Shown here one piece after another: positions 59,644-64,000 of a stretch of 64,000 bases of DNA; position 1 is the stretch's first letter; every line of letters starts with the position of its first letter. The DNA is from Mycobacterium heckeshornense (GTDB lineage: Bacteria > Actinomycetota > Actinomycetes > Mycobacteriales > Mycobacteriaceae). The notes beneath the pieces were generated by a model that was given only the letters and a program-made list of their open reading frames with translations, had not been told where the DNA came from and ran no database searches. The stretch lies in contig NZ_AP024237.1 of the NCBI RefSeq assembly GCF_016592155.1, positions 310,001-374,000 on the forward strand, given 5' to 3'. The translations under genes were made by a program, and so were the position numbers.

Positions 59644-61602
59644 CTACCTGGCGGCGCGGATCGCGTCGAACACGCCGGGGTCCAGCAGTGTCGAGGTGTC
59701 GCCGAGTTCGCGGTTTTCCGCGATGTCGCGCAGCAGCCGGCGCATGATCTTGCCGCTGCGGGTCTTCGGCAGCTCGGGCACCACATGGACCTCGCGGGGC
59801 CGGGCGATCGGCGAGATTTCGCGGGCCACCTGGGCGCGCAGCTCGTCGATGATCTCCTCGCCTACCGTCGCGGGCTGGTTGGCCTGCAAGACCACGAACG
59901 CGCAGATCGCCTGGCCGGTGGTGTCGTCGCTGGCGCCGACGACCGCGGCCTCGGCCACCCCCGAGTGGCCGACCAGCGCCGATTCCACCTCCGCGGTGGA
60001 AATCCGATGCCCGGACACGTTCATCACGTCGTCGATGCGGCCCACCACCCAGATCGCGCCGTCGGCGTCGTAGCGGGCGCTGTCGCCGGCGAAATACCAG
60101 CCCTGCCGGGCGAATCTGGACCAGTAGGTCTCGCGGTACCGCTCGGGGTCACCCCAGATGCCGCGCAGCATGGCCGGCCACGGCTGGTCCACCACCAGGT
60201 AGCCGGTGACGTGCTCGCCTTCGTCGGGCCCGGGCGGGAGTTGATTGCCGTGGTCGTCGACGATCTTGGCCGAGATGCCCGGCAGCGGCCGCATCGCCGA
60301 ACCCGGTTTTGCCGCGGCCACGGCGGGCAGCGGTGAGATCATCGCGGCACCAGTCTCGGTCTGCCACCAGGTGTCCACGACCGGGGTGCGGCCGCCGCCG
60401 ACGACGGTGCGATACCAGCGCCAGGCTTCCGGGTTGATGGGTTCACCGACCGACCCGAGCAGCCGCAGGCTGGACAGGTCGTGGGCGGCGGGAATGTCGC
60501 GGCCCCATTTCATGAAAGTGCGGATTAATGTCGGTGCCGCGTAATAGATTGCCACACCGTATTTTTCGATGATCTCGAAGTGCCGGTGCTGGTTGGGGGT
60601 GTCCGGCGTGCCCTCGTAGATGACTTCCGAGGCGCCGTTGGACAGCGGCCCGTAGACGCTGTAGGTGTGCCCGGTGACCCAGCCGATATCGGCGGTGCAC
60701 CAGAACACGTCGCTGTCCGGCTTGATGTCGAAGATGCTGTAGTGCGTGTACGACGTCTGGGTCAAATACCCGCCGCTGGTGTGCATGATCCCTTTGGGCT
60801 TGCCGGTGGTGCCCGACGTGTACAGCAAAAACAGCGGCTGCTCGGCATCGAACGGCTCGGCCGTGTGCTCGGGCGCCGCCGGGTCGACGACGTCGTGCCA
60901 CCACAGGTCGCGGCCATCGGTCCAGGGCACGTCGCTGCCGGTGCGCCGGACCACCAGCACGCGCTCGACGGGGCTGTCCGGCTGCCCGACCGCCTCGTCG
61001 GCGGCGGCCTTGAGCGGAGCGGGTTTGCCGCGCCGAAACTGGCCGTCGGCGGTGATCAGCAGCTTGGCTTGGGCGTCGGCGATCCGCGCCCGCAACGCCG
61101 TGGCAGTAAAGCCGGCGAACACGACGCTGTGCATGATGCCCAGCCGGGCGCAGGCCAGCATTGCCACGATTGCCTCGGGGATCATCGGCAGATAGATCGC
61201 GACCCGGTCGCCGGCGACCAGACCGAGCCCGGTCAGCGCGTTGGCGGCCTTGCATACCTGGGTCTTGAGCTCGGCATAGGTCAGGGTGCGGCTCTCCCCG
61301 ACCGGCTCGCCTTCCCAAAAGATGGCCACCCGGTCGCCGTGGCCGGCCTCGACGTGGCGGTCCACGCAGTTGTAAGCGACGTTGAGTTTGCCCCCGACGA
61401 ACCACCTGGCGAACGGGGCCTGCGACCAGTCCAGCACCTGTTCGAACGGCGCCGCCCAGGACAGCCGGCCGGCTTGCTTGGCCCAAAACGCCAGCCGGTC
61501 CCGCTCGGCCTCCCGGTACGCGTCGTCGCCGACGTTGGCCTGTGCGACGAAGTCCGGGGGCGGGGGATACGACGACGGTGCCTGGGTGTGCGTCTCGGTC
61601 AC
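59644..61602 (-). CDS. acs: Acetyl-CoA synthetase
   Basis: AMP-forming activation of acetate. The product is 652 residues, standard length. ANL motifs: Y-T-S-G-T-T-G-K-P-K-G, T-W-W-Q-T-E-T-G, Y-F-A-G-D-S-A-R-Y-D, and the C-terminal T-R-S-G-K-I-M-R-R, whose Lys is the site of reversible acetylation in this family. The GTG at 61602 (V-T-E-T-H) begins the conserved region; an upstream in-frame extension has no homology. It is divergent from dppA with 60 bp between them. Confidence 0.97.
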   Translation of the reverse strand: MTETHTQAPSSYPPPPDFVAQANVGDDAYREAERDRLAFWAKQAGRLSWAAPFEQVLDWSQAPFARWFVGGKLNVAYNCVDRHVEAGHGDRVAIFWEGEPVGESRTLTYAELKTQVCKAANALTGLGLVAGDRVAIYLPMIPEAIVAMLACARLGIMHSVVFAGFTATALRARIADAQAKLLITADGQFRRGKPAPLKAAADEAVGQPDSPVERVLVVRRTGSDVPWTDGRDLWWHDVVDPAAPEHTAEPFDAEQPLFLLYTSGTTGKPKGIMHTSGGYLTQTSYTHYSIFDIKPDSDVFWCTADIGWVTGHTYSVYGPLSNGASEVIYEGTPDTPNQHRHFEIIEKYGVAIYYAAPTLIRTFMKWGRDIPAAHDLSSLRLLGSVGEPINPEAWRWYRTVVGGGRTPVVDTWWQTETGAAMISPLPAVAAAKPGSAMRPLPGISAKIVDDHGNQLPPGPDEGEHVTGYLVVDQPWPAMLRGIWGDPERYRETYWSRFARQGWYFAGDSARYDADGAIWVVGRIDDVMNVSGHRISTAEVESALVGHSGVAEAAVVGASDDTTGQAICAFVVLQANQPATVGEEIIDELRAQVAREISPIARPREVHVVPELPKTRSGKIMRRLLRDIAENRELGDTSTLLDPGVFDAIRAAR

Positions 61603-61662
61603 GTGAGCGAGCGTAACCGGGGCGATGACGTCGACGCAGCCGAAGCACTTAGGGTCGGCCCC

Positions 61663-63261
61663 ATGCGTCGGATGCACGCCGTGGCGGCGGTTGTGGTGAT
61701 TGCCGCCGCAATGTTGGCAGGCTGCGGCGGCGGCGGGGTCAGCTCCGACGCGGTGATCGTCAACGGCGGTGAGCCGCAAAACCCGCTGATTCCGACCAAC
61801 ACTAACGACAGCAACGGCGGGCGCATCATCGACCGGCTCTTCGCGGGCCTGATGTCCTATGACGCCAAGGGCACACCGACGCTTGAGGTCGCACAGTCGA
61901 TCGAGACCACCGACAACGTCAACTACCGCATCGTGCTCAAACCGGGATGGACCTTCAGCGACGGATCACCGGTGACGGCCCACTCGTTCGTCGACGCCTG
62001 GAACTACGGCGCGCTGGCCACCAACGCCCAGCTGCAGCAAAGCTTCTTCAGTCCGATCGCCGGTTTCGACGAGGTGGCCGCACCGAAACCTGCCGCGACG
62101 GCCATGACAGGATTGCGGGTGCTCAGCGATCGTGAATTCACTGTGCGGCTCAAAGCACCCGCTATCGATTTCAAACTGCGGCTTGGCTTTTCGCCATTCT
62201 ATCCGCTTCCGCCGGTAGCGTTTCGAGACATGGCGGCGTTCGGGCAGCATCCGATCGGCAACGGTCCGTACAAGCTCGCCGACGGCGGGTCCTGGCAGCA
62301 CAACGTCAAAATCGAGCTGGTGCCCAACCCCGCTTACCATGGCAGCCGGGTGCCGCAGAACAAAGGGCTGCGTTTCGTCTTCTACGCCAGCCTCGACACC
62401 GCCTACGCAGACCTGCTCTCAGCCAACCTCGATGTGCTGGACACGATTCCGACCAGCGTACTGCCGGTCTACCGCAAAGACCTCGGCGGGCGTGCTGTCA
62501 CCGCACCCGCGGCGGTCAATCAGACCCTGGATACGCCGCTGCGGCTAGCGCACTTCGGCGGCGAAGAAGGCAGGCTGCGCCGGCTCGCCCTGTCGGCAGC
62601 GATCAACCGGGACCAGATCTGTCGACAGATCTTCATCGAATCCCGCGCGCCCGCACGTGATTTCACCGCCAGTTCGCTGCCCGGATACAACCCGAACATC
62701 GAAGGCAGCGACGCGCTGGACTTCAACCCGGACCGGGCGCGCCAGCTGTGGTCGCGGGCCAACGGCATCTCGCAATGGAGCGGGAGCTATGCAATCGCAT
62801 ACAACGCGGACGGCGGTCACCAGGAGTGGGTGGACGCGGTGGCCAACAGCATCAAGAACACGCTGGGCATCGACGCGGTCGGCGCACCACAACCCACGTT
62901 CGCGGGGTTTCGTACCCAGATCACCGGTCACACCATCACTACTGCGTTTCGCGCCGGCTGGCAGGGCGACTACCCGTCGATGCTGGAGTTTTTGGCGCCC
63001 CTGTTCGTCACCGGCGCCGGCGCCAACGACGTCGGCTACTCCAACCGGGATTTCGACGCCGCGCTGGCCAGCGCCGAGTCCGCGCCCAGCCTGCCGCAGT
63101 CCTACGCGCTGACCAACCAAGCTCAGCGAATCCTGTTGCACGACATGCCAGTTGTACCGCTGTGGTACACCATCAGCGTGGCTGGATACTCACCCGCGGT
63201 GCGCAACGTGGTCTTGACCTGGAATGGTCTGCCCGACTACGAACACATCCGCAAGACGTGA
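61663..63261 (+). CDS. dppA: Dipeptide ABC transporter substrate-binding lipoprotein DppA
   Basis: Product of 532 residues of the SBP_bac_5 family. Lipoprotein signal with lipobox L-A-G-C at about residue 21, then S-S-D-A-V-I-V-N-G-G-E-P-Q-N-P-L, and Y-x-I-V-L-K-P-G-W-T-F-S-D-G-S-P-V-T-A, a family signature. It binds peptides outside the membrane for import by DppBCD; in M. tuberculosis heme uptake has also been linked to this system. ATG at 61663. The stop is followed by the dppB ATG after one base. Confidence 0.95.
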   Translation: MRRMHAVAAVVVIAAAMLAGCGGGGVSSDAVIVNGGEPQNPLIPTNTNDSNGGRIIDRLFAGLMSYDAKGTPTLEVAQSIETTDNVNYRIVLKPGWTFSDGSPVTAHSFVDAWNYGALATNAQLQQSFFSPIAGFDEVAAPKPAATAMTGLRVLSDREFTVRLKAPAIDFKLRLGFSPFYPLPPVAFRDMAAFGQHPIGNGPYKLADGGSWQHNVKIELVPNPAYHGSRVPQNKGLRFVFYASLDTAYADLLSANLDVLDTIPTSVLPVYRKDLGGRAVTAPAAVNQTLDTPLRLAHFGGEEGRLRRLALSAAINRDQICRQIFIESRAPARDFTASSLPGYNPNIEGSDALDFNPDRARQLWSRANGISQWSGSYAIAYNADGGHQEWVDAVANSIKNTLGIDAVGAPQPTFAGFRTQITGHTITTAFRAGWQGDYPSMLEFLAPLFVTGAGANDVGYSNRDFDAALASAESAPSLPQSYALTNQAQRILLHDMPVVPLWYTISVAGYSPAVRNVVLTWNGLPDYEHIRKT

Positions 63262-63262
63262 C

Positions 63263-64000
63263 ATGGCCTGGTACGTCGTCCGCCGTATCGCGCTGATGGT
63301 TCCCGTTTTTCTCGGCGCCACCCTGCTGATCTACGGGATGGTGTTCCTGCTGCCGGGAGATCCGATAGCCGCACTGGGCGGGGACCGGCCGCTGAGCCCA
63401 GCGGTGGCGGCACAGCTGCGAGCCCAATACCACCTCGACGACCCCTTCGTGGTGCAGTACTTGCACTATCTGGCCGACATTGTGCGCGGTGACTTCGGCC
63501 GCGCCTACTCTGGTCTGCCGGTCAGCACCGTTTTGGCCCAAGCCTTTCCAGTGACAATGCGGTTGGCGGCGATCGCGCTGGCGGTGGAGGCGATCCTCGG
63601 GATCGGCTTGGGCGTGATCGCCGGCTTGCGCCAGGGCGGCATCTTCGACGCCGGGGTGCTGACCGCGAGCCTGGTCATCATCGCGGTCCCGATCTTCGTG
63701 CTGGGTTTCGTGGCGCAGTTCGCCTTCGGCGTCCGGCTGGGGATCGTCCCGGTCACGGTGGGCGATCAGGCGACATTCGCGCGGCTGCTGCTGCCCGGCA
63801 TCGTGCTGGGTTCGGTGTCGTTTGCCTACGTGGTGCGGTTGACCCGTTCGGCGGTGGCTGCCAATGCCCACGCCGACTATGTGCGCACTGCGACCGCCAA
63901 GGGACTTTCCCGGCCCCGGGTGGTCACCGTGCACATTCTGCGCAACTCGCTGATTCCGGTGGTGACGTTTCTCGGCGCGGACCTCGGCGCGCTGATGGGC
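63263..64000 (+). CDS. dppB: Dipeptide ABC transporter permease DppB (cut by window edge)
   Basis: The first 246 codons are in the window and still open at the end. Typical inner-membrane permease: M-A-W-Y-V-V-R-R-I-A-L-M-V-P-V-F at the start, G-D-P-I-A-A-L near residue 35, helices from about 95, and the ABC-binding loop with A-D-Y-V-R-T-A-T-A-K-G-L (EAA motif) followed by H-I-L-R-N-S-L-I-P-V. It works with DppA and the ATPase expected beyond the window. Confidence 0.95.
   Translation, partial: MAWYVVRRIALMVPVFLGATLLIYGMVFLLPGDPIAALGGDRPLSPAVAAQLRAQYHLDDPFVVQYLHYLADIVRGDFGRAYSGLPVSTVLAQAFPVTMRLAAIALAVEAILGIGLGVIAGLRQGGIFDAGVLTASLVIIAVPIFVLGFVAQFAFGVRLGIVPVTVGDQATFARLLLPGIVLGSVSFAYVVRLTRSAVAANAHADYVRTATAKGLSRPRVVTVHILRNSLIPVVTFLGADLGALMG

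Overview
The window is a 64 kb piece of a slow-growing Mycobacterium chromosome. The backbone is GC-rich and gene-dense, uses many GTG starts and 1-8 bp gene overlaps, and keeps the gene order I recall from M. tuberculosis Rv3717 back to Rv3665c (ybaB-recR, gatD/murT, dnaQ, leuA, ask-asd, egtABCD, glpK, the moxR2 cluster, cds1, ponA2, whiB4, the two Get3/ArsA-like ATPases, crp, nth, marP, ephE, acs, dppAB). It is not M. tuberculosis itself: leuA lacks the tandem-repeat insert, egtE and the vapBC48 region are absent, and several blocks are inserted or replaced. Locus comparisons are from memory, not from a search.

Layout. 1-8950: end of a peptidoglycan amidase, nucleoid protein and RecR, the GatD/MurT amidation pair, a DnaQ-like exonuclease, leuA with a probable attenuator leader, and ask-asd. 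8958-16186: accessory region holding a secreted DUF4185 protein, a minus-strand locus that looks like a type VII secretion substrate pair with membrane-protein partners (10516-13434), three tandem His/Gly/Pro-rich single-pass membrane proteins (one frameshifted), an Ohr peroxidase and a PknH-sensor-like secreted protein. 16333-20547: ergothioneine genes egtA-B-C-D, tightly coupled, followed by decayed DNA with a P450 remnant where egtE would be expected. 21358-27601: a GCS2-like ligase, glpK, a PadR regulator divergent from a small membrane protein, an RDD protein and a SpoIIM-like protein. 27602-28497: dead IS630-type transposase. 28498-33799: minus-strand MoxR/DUF58/DUF4350/DUF4129 operon.

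33921-43436: YqeY protein and then an accessory block ending at a tRNA-Pro whose 3' end faces it. The block holds an F420-dependent oxidoreductase, a broken DJ-1/PfpI gene, a methyltransferase-CDGSH pair convergent with an iron redox enzyme, a frameshifted DUF4185 gene, a REP13E12-family HNH protein and a TPP-dependent enzyme. 43630-64000: conserved backbone again, from Cds1 and PonA2 through WhiB4, Crp, Nth, MarP and Acs to the start of the Dpp peptide transporter, cut by the window end in dppB.

Themes. Redox and sulfur defence recurs (ergothioneine, Ohr, WhiB4, Cds1, thioredoxin-like protein). Envelope building and stress recur (amidase, GatD/MurT, PonA2, MarP). The most likely undescribed system is the 10.5-13.4 kb type VII substrate/membrane-partner locus. 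At least three genes carry frame breaks at or near short G/C runs (third Pro-rich paralogue, second DUF4185 gene, ponA2 tail), which may be natural or sequencing errors.
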